Below the pieces are notes generated by a model. That model had not been told where the DNA came from. It searched no databases and saw only the letters and a program-made list of their open reading frames with translations. Positions 25,040 through 35,347 of a stretch of DNA of 64,000 nt are shown here, piece by piece (the stretch's first letter is position 1; every line of letters begins with the position of its first letter). This DNA comes from Pelotomaculum sp. (GTDB lineage: Bacteria > Bacillota > Desulfotomaculia > Desulfotomaculales > Pelotomaculaceae). The stretch lies in NCBI GenBank assembly GCA_018435055.1, contig JAHDOA010000020.1, positions 62,001 through 126,000 of the forward strand, in the 5' to 3' direction. Position numbers and translations under genes: made by a program.

Positions 25040-25936
25040 ATGTTGTACCAAACTGATCAGGCAGGCGTGTCATTAATTATCCCCTGTAAAAACGAAGGGC
25101 AAAATGTCAGAATGACGCTGGACTCGCTTTTTGCCGCCGCCCCGGTTAACCGGGTGGAATACATTGTTGTAGATGATGGCTCCATTGACGGCTGCTGTAA
25201 TTTTATTCAAGGGAGCAATAAATACAGCGGTGTAAAGCTTGTTTCATCTGCCGGACTGGGGGTTTCACGGGCCAGGAACATGGGCGCCGCTATCGCCCGG
25301 GGAGAATATTTAATCTTCTGTGACGCCCATATCACCGTCCCGGCAGACTGGCCGGACAGCCTGGTTAAAACCTTCCGGCTTGACGGGGTTGACGCTGTTT
25401 CACCGGCGATCGGCTCACTGGATAACCCGGACGCAACAGGATACGGTCAGACCTGGAATGAGCGGCTCCAGGTGGCCTGGCTGCCCCCGCCGCCGGGGAT
25501 GAAAACCGCGCCTGTCCCCCTCCTGCCGGGAGGCTGTGTCGCCGTCCGCAGGGATGTCTTCCGGCAGGTGGGAGGATTCGACCCCGGTTTTATCGCCTGG
25601 GGCCACGAGGATGTAGAATTTTCCCTCAGGCTCTGGCTTTTCGGGTACAGTTTATTCGTCGCGCCGCAAGTAAAAATCCTGCACCTTTTTCGCAAAAAGC
25701 ATCCCTACCCGGTAAAAATGGACCATTTTCTTTACAATATGCTGCGTCTGGCGTATTCACATTTTAACGGGGAACGGATCAAGAAAGTCATGGGCTTTAT
25801 TGAGGAGGCCGGCAACGCGAAAAGAATAAACCAGCGCGTTTTAAAGGGCGGCGCCATGAAACAGCGCCTGGACTGCTTTGCCAGGCGCAAACATGATGAC
25901 GATTGGTATATGGGGAAATTTGGCGTTCCATTTTGA
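25040..25936 (+). CDS. Glycosyltransferase family 2
   Basis: This GT-A fold transferase is likely cytoplasmic and adds sugars to a surface polymer. It opens with VSLIIPCKNEGQNVRMTLDSL and has the nucleotide-sugar motif VVDDGS near 45-50, a DxH-type CDAHI near 97, and GGCVAVRRDVFRQVGGFD with the catalytic region AWGHEDVEFSLRLW near 193-206 (as in GalNAc-transferase-like members). No membrane helix is apparent. The start could be ATG 25040, or GTG or TTG one to two codons before. It stands alone, 223 bases past tRNA-Arg. Confidence 0.88.
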   Translation: MLYQTDQAGVSLIIPCKNEGQNVRMTLDSLFAAAPVNRVEYIVVDDGSIDGCCNFIQGSNKYSGVKLVSSAGLGVSRARNMGAAIARGEYLIFCDAHITVPADWPDSLVKTFRLDGVDAVSPAIGSLDNPDATGYGQTWNERLQVAWLPPPPGMKTAPVPLLPGGCVAVRRDVFRQVGGFDPGFIAWGHEDVEFSLRLWLFGYSLFVAPQVKILHLFRKKHPYPVKMDHFLYNMLRLAYSHFNGERIKKVMGFIEEAGNAKRINQRVLKGGAMKQRLDCFARRKHDDDWYMGKFGVPF

Positions 25937-26017
25937 ACTAAGGCGGAACGACCCGATCGAAAACGCGGGTGAGGTGACCAGGCTATATAGCGGGCGCCAT
26001 GTCAGCGGCATGTTTCT

Positions 26018-27469
26018 TTAATCAGAAACAACCTGGGCGTCATTGGACAGAAAAGCCCTTTCCCAATCGTCCACATAAAACCCTGTCGCCCATTCAGCCA
26101 TAATAATAGTTTCGCCTTCGCTCAACTCAATTTCCTCCAGAGGCAGGCTGTCTAATTGATCGCCGCTTATACCGTAGATATACAGTTTGTTTTTCGTTTC
26201 AATTATGGCTATATCCTGGTTCGGAGAAGTAAAGGCGTCCAGAGCGTTCGGAACCCGGTCTTTAATACTCCGCCAGCTGAGATATAGCGTGTCATAAGAG
26301 ATTAAATTGGCGGGCGGGATGAAGTTGATATTAAAATCCCTCGTTGCAGGCGTTCCGCTGCTTTGATAGTCTATCCCACCCCGCAGATACCAGTGTCCGT
26401 TTTTTCGTGTCAGCCCCAGGTTCTCCTCGTCCGTAGCCTCGTCGATCGCAATGCCTTCGTCACGCAACGACCGCAGCGCTTGTTCCCTGGCGCTGTGATA
26501 AGCTGTTAAGCCCCTGGCGCCCAACAAATCAGCAACCTTGATACCAGTCTGGGAAGACAATTTGTCCACCGGTAATATCTGAAAACTGCATGCGCCGCCG
26601 GTAATGTTTTCTACAGCAATATAATCATTTCCAATATAATCAATGGCCAATGACGTATTACCCTTGGGCGCTTGTATTAAAGATGTTTCCCCGGGCGCCC
26701 GCTGGTCTGCCGAATCTTTCCACGCTATGTCGCGCGCGAATAATTCCGTGATCCCACTGCCTGAAGTATTGCGCGCCTGAAGTTCCCAGAAACCGCTGAT
26801 GCGCGGGAAAAAAATATTGCTCCTGGTCAGGACCGGACGGAGTTTTTTATCGTCCGCGGCAACCCAAAGGGTTTCATATGTATAGCCGTTGCCGGATGGT
26901 ATTTTCATTCCTATGAAAATACCGGAGGCATCTCTATCGCTTTCCCTGTCTGTATCGCTAATATGCGTGTTCGCAACCGGCTGGCGGCTGTCCGCCAGAT
27001 CAGATGTTTTCTGCAGCAGCAGCGCCCTGTTTTGTACAAAAGCTATTACCGTGTCTTCATCAATTTTCATAAAATCGCCCAGGAACCTGGCGTTGGCGAA
27101 TATAGTAACGACATCTACTTCTTTATTCATAGACAGGTAGCTGTTGAGCGCAATATATCTGGTCATTAAATACTCAGTGGAATTCACCTTCTTTATTTTA
27201 TAGGAAGGTTTGTTCCAGACACAACCGCCCCATTCGGCAAATCCCCTGGTAAACTGCGCGGTACGACCTTCCGCTGGAAGGTCCGTGCCGCCGTCGCCTT
27301 GATATTCTTCGGGCGCCAGACTTTCTGCCACCGTCCATTTCCCTTCCAATGGACAAACATCATATACCGGCGGGACAATTTTCCCCGTCGCCGTCCATGA
27401 AGGATTGGCGCAGCCGCCCAGCAGAAGAAGGGACAGCAGCGCCAGTAAAAGCCTATAGCTGTTGCGCAT
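26018..27469 (-). CDS. Putative lipoprotein of unknown function, coupled to a two-component system
   Basis: The 483-residue protein begins with a lipoprotein signal ending in LLLLGGC (Cys20). The rest has no family that I recognise. It is Thr-, Asp- and aromatic-rich, with a segment DSRQPVANTHISDTDRESDRD, and looks extracellular and beta-rich. Its ATG overlaps the end of the histidine kinase gene by 17 bases, so it is the last gene of a regulator-kinase-lipoprotein transcript. It may be a sensor partner or a target of the pair. Confidence 0.75.
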   Translation of the reverse strand: MRNSYRLLLALLSLLLLGGCANPSWTATGKIVPPVYDVCPLEGKWTVAESLAPEEYQGDGGTDLPAEGRTAQFTRGFAEWGGCVWNKPSYKIKKVNSTEYLMTRYIALNSYLSMNKEVDVVTIFANARFLGDFMKIDEDTVIAFVQNRALLLQKTSDLADSRQPVANTHISDTDRESDRDASGIFIGMKIPSGNGYTYETLWVAADDKKLRPVLTRSNIFFPRISGFWELQARNTSGSGITELFARDIAWKDSADQRAPGETSLIQAPKGNTSLAIDYIGNDYIAVENITGGACSFQILPVDKLSSQTGIKVADLLGARGLTAYHSAREQALRSLRDEGIAIDEATDEENLGLTRKNGHWYLRGGIDYQSSGTPATRDFNINFIPPANLISYDTLYLSWRSIKDRVPNALDAFTSPNQDIAIIETKNKLYIYGISGDQLDSLPLEEIELSEGETIIMAEWATGFYVDDWERAFLSNDAQVVSD

Positions 27470-28859
27470 CCGTACGCTCCCCTTTGGGCAGGATTACCAC
27501 CACATCCGTCCTCTTATTCAGTTCGCTGCTGACTTCCAGCTTGCCGCCCATCAGGCTGACGATCTCCTCGCAAATCGAAAGCCCGATGCCGCTTTTGGAA
27601 TGAGAGCTTTTTCCCTTGTAAAATTTTTCTTTGACCATGGGCAGTTCGTCTGCTGCAATCCCGCTGCCGTTATCAGAAATGGTAAATTTAAGACTTTTTT
27701 CCTGCGACTCCGCCTTAAAACTGACATAGCCTCCCGGACGGTTGAAATTAAAGGCATTGTCCAGTATATTAATAAACAACTGTTTAAGGCGATCCGCATC
27801 CGCATAAATATTTGGCATGTTTTGGGGATAATCAACCGTAAAATCAATATTTTCCCGCACTGCCCGCGGGATTAATTGTTTATGCAAGTGTTCAAATAGA
27901 TTTATCAGATTTACGTCTACAGGGTTTAGTTTGATGCGGCCGGAGACAAACCTGGAAAAATCCAGGAGTTCCTCGACCATATGAGTAAGCCTTTCACTTT
28001 CTTTGGAAATGATATTCAGACCGTCGTTGAGCGTTTCTTTATTTTGAAAGTTTTCGTTCTGCAGGGTAATCGCCCAACCCTTGATGGAGGTCAAAGGCGT
28101 GCGCAGTTCATGCGACACGGATGAAATAAAGTCATTTTTGAGTTGTTCTTTTTTTACGATTTCATCAGCCAGGTAATTCAATGTATCCGATAGTCCGCCG
28201 ATTTCATCATCGCGTGTTTTCTTGCTCTTTATCTGAAAATTGCCTGCCGCCATCCTTTGCGCTACCGCCGTTACCTCCTGCAGGGGGACAACGATGCTAT
28301 TGGCGAAAAAAACGCTGATTGAACCCACGGCGAGGATCACAAACAGACCGATTAAAACAAAGATCCTCTCTGTTTTAACAATATCCTGATCGACGGCGCT
28401 CAAGGAGGCGATAAAGCGCAAGGCGCCCGCGATTTGCCCGTCCGATATGAGCGGATGGGCGACAGCCAGGACCTTTTGCCCGTTCAAATATCCGACCCAC
28501 ACACCCTTTTTGCCGGCCAGGGCTTCCTCAATATCCTTGCCCGCCACATCCTGCAAAATGCTGCCCTGTGAATCCATGATAATACTGCCGTTTCTGTCGA
28601 TAATCTGCACCTCGGCATTACTCTGGTTCCAAAAGGCGTCAACATTATAAAGCACATTTTCTTGCAGGGACGTGTCCGAAAAATATTTTGTATACATCTC
28701 CGCGCAAATTTTTATCTGGTTGTGGAGACTACCTTCAAGGCTGCTATAGTAGTTCTGGCGGACGATACAAATAAGGAGCAATTCAAGGATCGCTACTGTG
28801 AAAATAATGACCAGAACAAAATTAGCGGTTAATCTGACCCTGATTCCTTTCCCTCTCAT
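27453..28859 (-). CDS. Sensor histidine kinase
   Basis: The start is ATG 28859 in an ATGA overlap with the response-regulator stop; the longer upstream frame is not used. It has transmembrane helices near residues 12-33 and 164-187 around an extracellular PAS-like sensor loop (VQIIDRNGSIIMDSQG). A HAMP domain (about 188-240) and a HisKA with His250 in FISSVSHELRTPL follow. The ATPase motifs are NAFNFNRPGG, DNGSGIAADE and GIGLSICEEIVSLMGG. At 468 residues it is complete. The signal is unknown. Confidence 0.93.
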   Translation of the reverse strand: MRGKGIRVRLTANFVLVIIFTVAILELLLICIVRQNYYSSLEGSLHNQIKICAEMYTKYFSDTSLQENVLYNVDAFWNQSNAEVQIIDRNGSIIMDSQGSILQDVAGKDIEEALAGKKGVWVGYLNGQKVLAVAHPLISDGQIAGALRFIASLSAVDQDIVKTERIFVLIGLFVILAVGSISVFFANSIVVPLQEVTAVAQRMAAGNFQIKSKKTRDDEIGGLSDTLNYLADEIVKKEQLKNDFISSVSHELRTPLTSIKGWAITLQNENFQNKETLNDGLNIISKESERLTHMVEELLDFSRFVSGRIKLNPVDVNLINLFEHLHKQLIPRAVRENIDFTVDYPQNMPNIYADADRLKQLFINILDNAFNFNRPGGYVSFKAESQEKSLKFTISDNGSGIAADELPMVKEKFYKGKSSHSKSGIGLSICEEIVSLMGGKLEVSSELNKRTDVVVILPKGERTDAQQL

Positions 28860-29572
28860 GTGGCGCTCCAGTCCTGCGCCGCCTGCAACCGGTACCCGGA
28901 CCCCCAAACTGTTTTTATGTGGTTGGGCTCAGACGGGTTATTCTCTATCTTTTCCCTCAGCCGCCTGATGTGTACGTCCAGGGTTTTCGTGTCCCCAAAA
29001 TAATTTTCCCCCCAGACGGCATTCAGTATTTCATTTCGTTTTAGCGCCTTCCCCTGGTTTTCCATAAACATCTTCAGCAAGGCGAATTCGGTTGGCGTTA
29101 ATTCAATTTCCACACCCTTTTTAAAAAACTTGTGGGCTACAAGGTCCAAACACAAATAACCGCTTTGCAGGACAACTCTTCTATCCACCTGAAAATGTGT
29201 CCTGCGCCTGAGCATGGCTTTGATACGCGCTATCAGTTCAAAGGGGTTAAATGGTTTCACCATATAATCATCGGCGCCCAGTTCAAGTCCAAGGATTTTG
29301 TCAGTATCCTGCCCCTTCGCCGTGAGCATGATCACAAATGTTTCGGGCATCATTTCACGGATCCGCTTGCAAACCTCAAATCCGCTGATCCCCGGCAGCA
29401 TTAGATCCAATACGGTAACATCAGGCCTGAAGCGCCCCAGTACCGCCAGGGCTTTCTCCCCATTCTCCGCTTCTTCTACCTCATATCCAACCGCACTAAG
29501 GTTAAGGGTGATAAAACGCCTGATCGATTCCTCATCTTCCACAACTAAAATTTTACTTTTTATATCATTCAT
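28856..29572 (-). CDS. OmpR/PhoB-type response regulator
   Basis: The 238-residue protein has a receiver domain with acidic pocket VVEDEES, phospho-acceptor Asp56 in VTVLDLMLPG, Thr in MLTAKG, and Lys in DYMVKPFNP. A winged-helix domain follows (TPTEFALLKMFMENQGKALKR, then GDTKTLDVHIRRLREKIE, with HIKTVWGSGYRL). It starts at ATG near 29572 and overlaps the kinase gene by ATGA. It regulates unknown targets, probably including this operon and perhaps the acyltransferase gene just upstream. Confidence 0.95.
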   Translation of the reverse strand: MNDIKSKILVVEDEESIRRFITLNLSAVGYEVEEAENGEKALAVLGRFRPDVTVLDLMLPGISGFEVCKRIREMMPETFVIMLTAKGQDTDKILGLELGADDYMVKPFNPFELIARIKAMLRRRTHFQVDRRVVLQSGYLCLDLVAHKFFKKGVEIELTPTEFALLKMFMENQGKALKRNEILNAVWGENYFGDTKTLDVHIRRLREKIENNPSEPNHIKTVWGSGYRLQAAQDWSAT

Positions 29573-29632
29573 TTAACTTCACCATTACAGGATCAAAAGC
29601 TGTTTTCCCATTAGAAATCTTGTGGATGTAAC

Positions 29633-31561
29633 TTATGAACTGAAGGCGCCCGAAACAAGCGCGGCATAAGCCTGGATCCCTTCCTGTCTCAGGTGGACCC
29701 CGTCCGGGTAAAAATATTCGTCGTGGCCGCTGCTCGCCGCATACCAGTCAACTAGTTTTATTTCCGGATGAGTGGACGCGACCCGGGCCAGAATCTGATT
29801 GACCACATTTTCCCACGGTTTCGGCACGCGGGTATTCACCAGGACAACCTGTCTCTCCGGCCCAAGTAAATTCAGTATATCCATAAACTGGCCTTCTGTA
29901 AATGATCCATTTGAACCCAGCGCAATAACAACCGTCTTCCCCAGGGCGCCCTGTTCCGCAAGATCTTCTATTACCTGCGGCGCCTGGATCATTTGCCGGC
30001 CGAGTTCCGCATCCACGACAATGTCTGGAAAAAGTTTCTTTAGCTCAGGGCCGACATTGATCATTACTGAATCTCCAATCACCGTGACGCATTCACCATT
30101 ACATATATTTTTTTCGCCCTCTGCCCGGGCCGCATCCCCGGGGACAGGAGTTTCACCTGCGCCATATTCTTCATTTTCCAAAGCTTCCTCCCCGGGACCA
30201 GCTTCCTTTCCAGCGCTTTTTTCCCCGCTATCCTGCGGTCCTGTCTCTGCGGGCTCTGTTTGTTCCGATGCGATAGCGATCCCCGGTTCCATATTCGGTT
30301 GTTTCGTCTGGCCGATCATCGCGCACCCGCTTACCGCAAGGACAAATACACTTAAAAATACTGTCGTGGCGCTCCTTCCCGGAATCCCCAAAGATTTTTG
30401 CCTCCCCTTGAAATAGTATAATAAGCCCGGTAAAAATTCCTTCCATTGGCCGCGGCGAATCGGCGTCTCGATGAAGAACCAGGAAAACACCGCCAGGGCG
30501 ACGCTCAAGGCTGTCTGTCCAAGCGCCAGCCGAATGTCCAAACCCCCGGTATTAACGGTGGGGCTGGTCAGCACAATGACCGGGTAATGCCACAGGTAGA
30601 TCCCATATGAACAGACACCCAGGAATCGTAAAGGTTTGATGCTGAAAATCTGGCCCAGACGGCTGGCAGGATGAGCCAGAACCGCTACCACAACGGCTGC
30701 TGCGAAGGAAAAGAGCAGGATCCCGCCGTAATATAAAAATGATTGATATTGATTGCTGTGCCAGATCATCCACAACACAACCAGCAGCGCAGCCCCCCCG
30801 GCGGCATCAAGCCCTATGCGTCCCCTGGCAGACAAATTTCCGGACAGTTTGCGGCTGGGCCACAAGAGCGCCAGTGCAGCGCCGATAAGTAAAGAAAAAG
30901 CGCGTGTATCGGTACCATAGTAGACACGGCTGGGATCCAAACCCGGCGTATAAATAATTGCCATCGCCGCGGCTGAAATCATAGCCAGGGCGGCTATTAA
31001 GGCGGCCAGGCGGCCTCGCTTGATAATGTAGCGCAGACCCAGCCCCAACAGTAATGGCCAGATCAGATAAAACTGTTCCTCCACGGCTAAAGACCACAGG
31101 TGCCCCAAAGGCTCAGGCGGTCCAAAACTGGCAAAGTAAGAAACCTGATGAAAGATTTGCCACCAGTTGTTTGAATAGAACAACGCGGCCAAAACATCGT
31201 CCCACAGGGACGACAGCCGGGCCGGATCGGATATGGAAATCCAGACTATGACCCCGATCAGCATTAAAAACAGGGCGGGCAACAACCGCCGCGCCCGGCC
31301 CAGCCAGAAACTTTTCAGGCTTATGCCTGTGGAAGACTCCCATTGGGCAACCAAAATGTCAGTGATTAGATAACCGGACAGCACAAAAAACAGGCATACG
31401 CCGAGGAGTCCCCCCTGGGTCCAGGAAAGATTTTGATGGTAAGCGATCACCGCCATTACCGCCAGGGCCCGCAACCCATCCAGTCCCGGCATATAACGTC
31501 TGGTGTGAAGCGAACCCTGTTCATAACGCTCTATAAGTACAGGCTTTCCATCCCATGCCAT
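29633..31561 (-). CDS. Membrane acyltransferase (OafA type) with C-terminal SGNH domain
   Basis: These enzymes acetylate cell-surface polymers. The N-terminal acyltransferase-3 part has about ten membrane helices, from MPGLDGLRALAVMAVIAYHQ to about residue 390 (catalytic H in AYHQ), with the loop SVALAVFSWFFIETPIRRG at its end. A Glu/Pro-rich linker follows. The SGNH hydrolase-like domain reads VTVIGDSVMIN, LGRQM, VIALGSNGSF, and closes with DGVHLRQEGIQAYA. The start is uncertain: ATG 31561 has GGAG about 13 bases upstream, and a longer frame reaches 31648. Confidence 0.9.
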   Translation of the reverse strand: MAWDGKPVLIERYEQGSLHTRRYMPGLDGLRALAVMAVIAYHQNLSWTQGGLLGVCLFFVLSGYLITDILVAQWESSTGISLKSFWLGRARRLLPALFLMLIGVIVWISISDPARLSSLWDDVLAALFYSNNWWQIFHQVSYFASFGPPEPLGHLWSLAVEEQFYLIWPLLLGLGLRYIIKRGRLAALIAALAMISAAAMAIIYTPGLDPSRVYYGTDTRAFSLLIGAALALLWPSRKLSGNLSARGRIGLDAAGGAALLVVLWMIWHSNQYQSFLYYGGILLFSFAAAVVVAVLAHPASRLGQIFSIKPLRFLGVCSYGIYLWHYPVIVLTSPTVNTGGLDIRLALGQTALSVALAVFSWFFIETPIRRGQWKEFLPGLLYYFKGRQKSLGIPGRSATTVFLSVFVLAVSGCAMIGQTKQPNMEPGIAIASEQTEPAETGPQDSGEKSAGKEAGPGEEALENEEYGAGETPVPGDAARAEGEKNICNGECVTVIGDSVMINVGPELKKLFPDIVVDAELGRQMIQAPQVIEDLAEQGALGKTVVIALGSNGSFTEGQFMDILNLLGPERQVVLVNTRVPKPWENVVNQILARVASTHPEIKLVDWYAASSGHDEYFYPDGVHLRQEGIQAYAALVSGAFSS

Positions 31562-31712
31562 TTGTTGGTATTCACACTCCGTCCCAATTATAAATAGCAA
31601 AGCCTTTTTAGGCTGATCCGGGTACGACCTTTTTCTCCACAATACCATTTTTTTTGCAAAATTGCTTTACAAAATACTTAAGAATTGTTACGAAAAAGTT
31701 ATATTTGGAAAA

Positions 31713-31746
31713 TAAAAAAGCCCATCCAATTTTTCATCAGGATGGG
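31713..31746 (-). terminator. Terminator of tRNA-Ser(GCT)
   Basis: On the minus strand CCCATCC/GGATGGG is followed by CTTTTTTATTTT. Confidence 0.8.
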
Positions 31747-31755
31747 TTTTGTTTC

Positions 31756-31850
31756 TGGCGGAGAGTGAGGGATTCGAACCCTCGATACAGGTTTATGCCC
31801 GTATACTCGCTTAGCAGGCGAGCGCCTTCAACCTACTCGGCCAACTCTCC
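31756..31850 (-). tRNA. tRNA-Ser (GCT)
   Basis: The gene has a class II fold, GGAGAGT/ACTCTCC acceptor stem, encoded CCA, anticodon loop CTGCTAA (GCT), and long variable arm. Confidence 0.96.
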
Positions 31851-31880
31851 ATACCTTTATTTATACGTTTTTCAGTATGC

Positions 31881-31970
31881 TGGCGGAGGGGGTGGGATTC
31901 GAACCCACGGGACCCGTCAAGGACCAACGGTTTTCAAGACCGCCTCCTTCAACCGCTCGGACACCCCTCC
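31881..31970 (-). tRNA. tRNA-Ser (TGA)
   Basis: The gene has a class II fold, GGAGGGG/CCCCTCC acceptor stem, encoded CCA, and anticodon loop TTGAAAA (TGA). It is 30 bases upstream of tRNA-Ser(GCT) in the same direction, just after serS. Confidence 0.96.
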
Positions 31971-32164
31971 AGTTTTGGTTGTCGGTAGTTAGTCTTTGGT
32001 AGTTGGGCTGCTTGTAGGAAATCGCCTTGGCGATTTCCATTTAATTTAATTTGGTCATCAGTCGTCGGACGCCGGGTTGTTTGCTCTTTAAGGCATTATC
32101 AAGTCTAACATAGATTAAATACTGTGTCAATAAACCCGCTCCAAACCGTTTCACGGTTTCTCCG

Positions 32165-33433
<1,269 letters not shown>

Positions 33434-33529
33434 TTAATCTGCCCCCATTGGAAGTTAACGATATGTAAAGCTTATCTATTATACTACATAGACACAGGTT
33501 TGTAAAATATGGATACGCAAGCGTGTCAA

Positions 33530-33757
33530 GGGGACGGTTCTCCTGACACATTTTTTATTTACTGGAATGGGGATGCGATTCAGCCGTGTCTTCTAATGCC
33601 GGACGTCATAAATAACCGATACCAGACAGGGAAATGGGGACACACCTCACATATGTCAGCAAACTTGTGTCTTAATAAACATACTATAACAGAGGAATAG
33701 GGACACACCTCTCTCACAGGTATTCCTTTGATGTCAGAGGAATGTCCCCCGATCTTG
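33530..33757. repeat. Composite of REP-like repeat modules between serS and serA
   Basis: The gap holds several copies of a GGGGACA...TGTCCCC hairpin theme. The best is 33690-33753, AGAGGAATAGGGACACACCT...GAATGTCCCCCGATC, which matches the element at 60563-60627 along most of its length. Others start AATGGGGACACACCTC near 33632 and AGGGGACGGTTCTCCTGACA near 33530. No gene is seen here. Confidence 0.6.
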
Positions 33758-33761
33758 TATT

Positions 33762-35342
33762 TTAGATGCTGACGTTTTTGACGCCCAGCACCCCGTCAAT
33801 CTTGGCTATTTCGGCCAGTGTCTCATCCGGCACAGGACCGTCAACGCTGAGCAGCATCACGGCTTTTCCGCCGACCACCTTGCGCCCGACCTGCATCGAC
33901 GAGATATTTACGTTATGGGCGCCGATGAGGTTGCCTACCGGCCCGATAATCCTTGGTTTGTCTATGTGCGGAATATACAGGATGTAACCTTCGGGAACAG
34001 CGTCGACGTGGTAGCCGTTAATAGAAACTATGCGGCGGTCGTACCCCCTGAAAACAGTGCCCTCTACCGAAATCTCATCTTTGTCTGAGATTGCCTGCAC
34101 TGAAATCAGGTTGGCATAGTCTCCTTCTTTTTCAGCCTGTTTTTGCACAACGGCGATGCCCCTGTTTCTGGCCAGCAACGGCGCGTTTACGTAGTTGACC
34201 ATCTCCTGCAGGATGGTATCAAGAAAACCCTTTAACAGCGCAGTGGTAATAGGCCCCACCTCCTGGTTGGCCAGGTCGCCGCTGTAGGTGATCTCTATTT
34301 TATTGACCCGGCCGCTAACCAACTGGGCGGTAAACCTGCCCATCTTTTCGGCCAGCGAGAGAAACGGTTTAACCACGGCCATAACTTTCGGACTGAGGGA
34401 TGGAATATTGACCGTGTTCCGGACCAGATCCCCCTTCAGCGCAGAGACAACCTCTTCGGCGACATCAACTGCCACACACAGCTGCGCCTCCTGTGTGGAA
34501 GCGCCCAGGTGGGGTGTGGCGATAAAGTTGTTTAATTCAAAAAGGGGACTGTCGGTGTTGGGTTCTTTTTCAAAAACATCCAGCGCCGCTCCTGCAACCC
34601 GTCCTGATTTCATTGCTTCATACAAGGCGGTTTCATCTACCACACCGCCCCGGGCGCAGTTTACAATTCGCACCCCCGGCTTCATCAAGGCAAAAGCCTC
34701 TTTACCCAGCATGTTTTTGGACTCCCTGGTCAGGGGCATATGCACAGTAATAAAGTCAGCGGTTTTGAATAGATCTTCCAAAGAAATGAGTTTGACGCCC
34801 TGCATTTCCGCCTTTTCCTCGGTAATATAGGGGTCATAGGCCACAACCTGCATTTCCATGCCCTGCGCCCGCTTGGCCACGGCTGAGCCGATCCGTCCCA
34901 GGCCGATTACACCGAGGACTTTGTCTCTGAGTTCTACGCCCTTGTACGCTTTCTTATCCCATTTGCCCGCGCGCAGGCTGGCGTTGGCCTGGGGAATGTT
35001 GCGGGCCAGGGACTGCATCATGGCCATGGTCAGCTCTGCCACCGCTATTGTATTGCCGCCCGGCGCGTTGACCACGAGTATCCCCCTGGTGGTAGCGGCG
35101 GCGACATCAATATTGTCGACGCCCACCCCGGCGCGACCGACAACTTTCATTTTTGTGGCGCACTCCAGCACCCTGGCGGTTACCTTGGTGGCGCTGCGCA
35201 CAATCATGCCGTCATAGTCGCCGATGATTTTCACCAACTCGTCCTCGGTCATCTTGCTTCTGATATCAACCTCTATGTCATTTTCCCGCCGCAGGGCCTG
35301 CAGGCCCTCCTCCTCAACGTTATCCAGCACAAGTACCTTCAC
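33762..35342 (-). CDS. serA: D-3-phosphoglycerate dehydrogenase
   Basis: SerA oxidises 3-phosphoglycerate, the first step to serine. The 526-residue length is that of the long form. It has the substrate-binding part, the Rossmann loop GLGRIGSAVAKRAQG near 150-164, the catalytic Arg in NCARGGVVDE and the His in TPHLGAST, an intervening domain, and a C-terminal ACT domain (IIGPVGNLIGAHNVNISSMQ). The start ATG follows GGAGGTAG at 5 bases from the aminotransferase stop, so the two are co-transcribed and probably controlled by the upstream T-box. Confidence 0.96.
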   Translation of the reverse strand: MKVLVLDNVEEEGLQALRRENDIEVDIRSKMTEDELVKIIGDYDGMIVRSATKVTARVLECATKMKVVGRAGVGVDNIDVAAATTRGILVVNAPGGNTIAVAELTMAMMQSLARNIPQANASLRAGKWDKKAYKGVELRDKVLGVIGLGRIGSAVAKRAQGMEMQVVAYDPYITEEKAEMQGVKLISLEDLFKTADFITVHMPLTRESKNMLGKEAFALMKPGVRIVNCARGGVVDETALYEAMKSGRVAGAALDVFEKEPNTDSPLFELNNFIATPHLGASTQEAQLCVAVDVAEEVVSALKGDLVRNTVNIPSLSPKVMAVVKPFLSLAEKMGRFTAQLVSGRVNKIEITYSGDLANQEVGPITTALLKGFLDTILQEMVNYVNAPLLARNRGIAVVQKQAEKEGDYANLISVQAISDKDEISVEGTVFRGYDRRIVSINGYHVDAVPEGYILYIPHIDKPRIIGPVGNLIGAHNVNISSMQVGRKVVGGKAVMLLSVDGPVPDETLAEIAKIDGVLGVKNVSI

Positions 35343-35347
35343 AATGG

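Noticed and set aside
28860-28907. Longer N-terminus for the histidine kinase
   Set aside because: It would be a shadow of the response-regulator end; the ATGA overlap at 28859 is the normal coupling.
33434-33530. A T-box ahead of serS
   Set aside because: No GGGTGGCACCGCGG-type T-box sequence occurs between serS and serA; the gap has only REP-like repeats.
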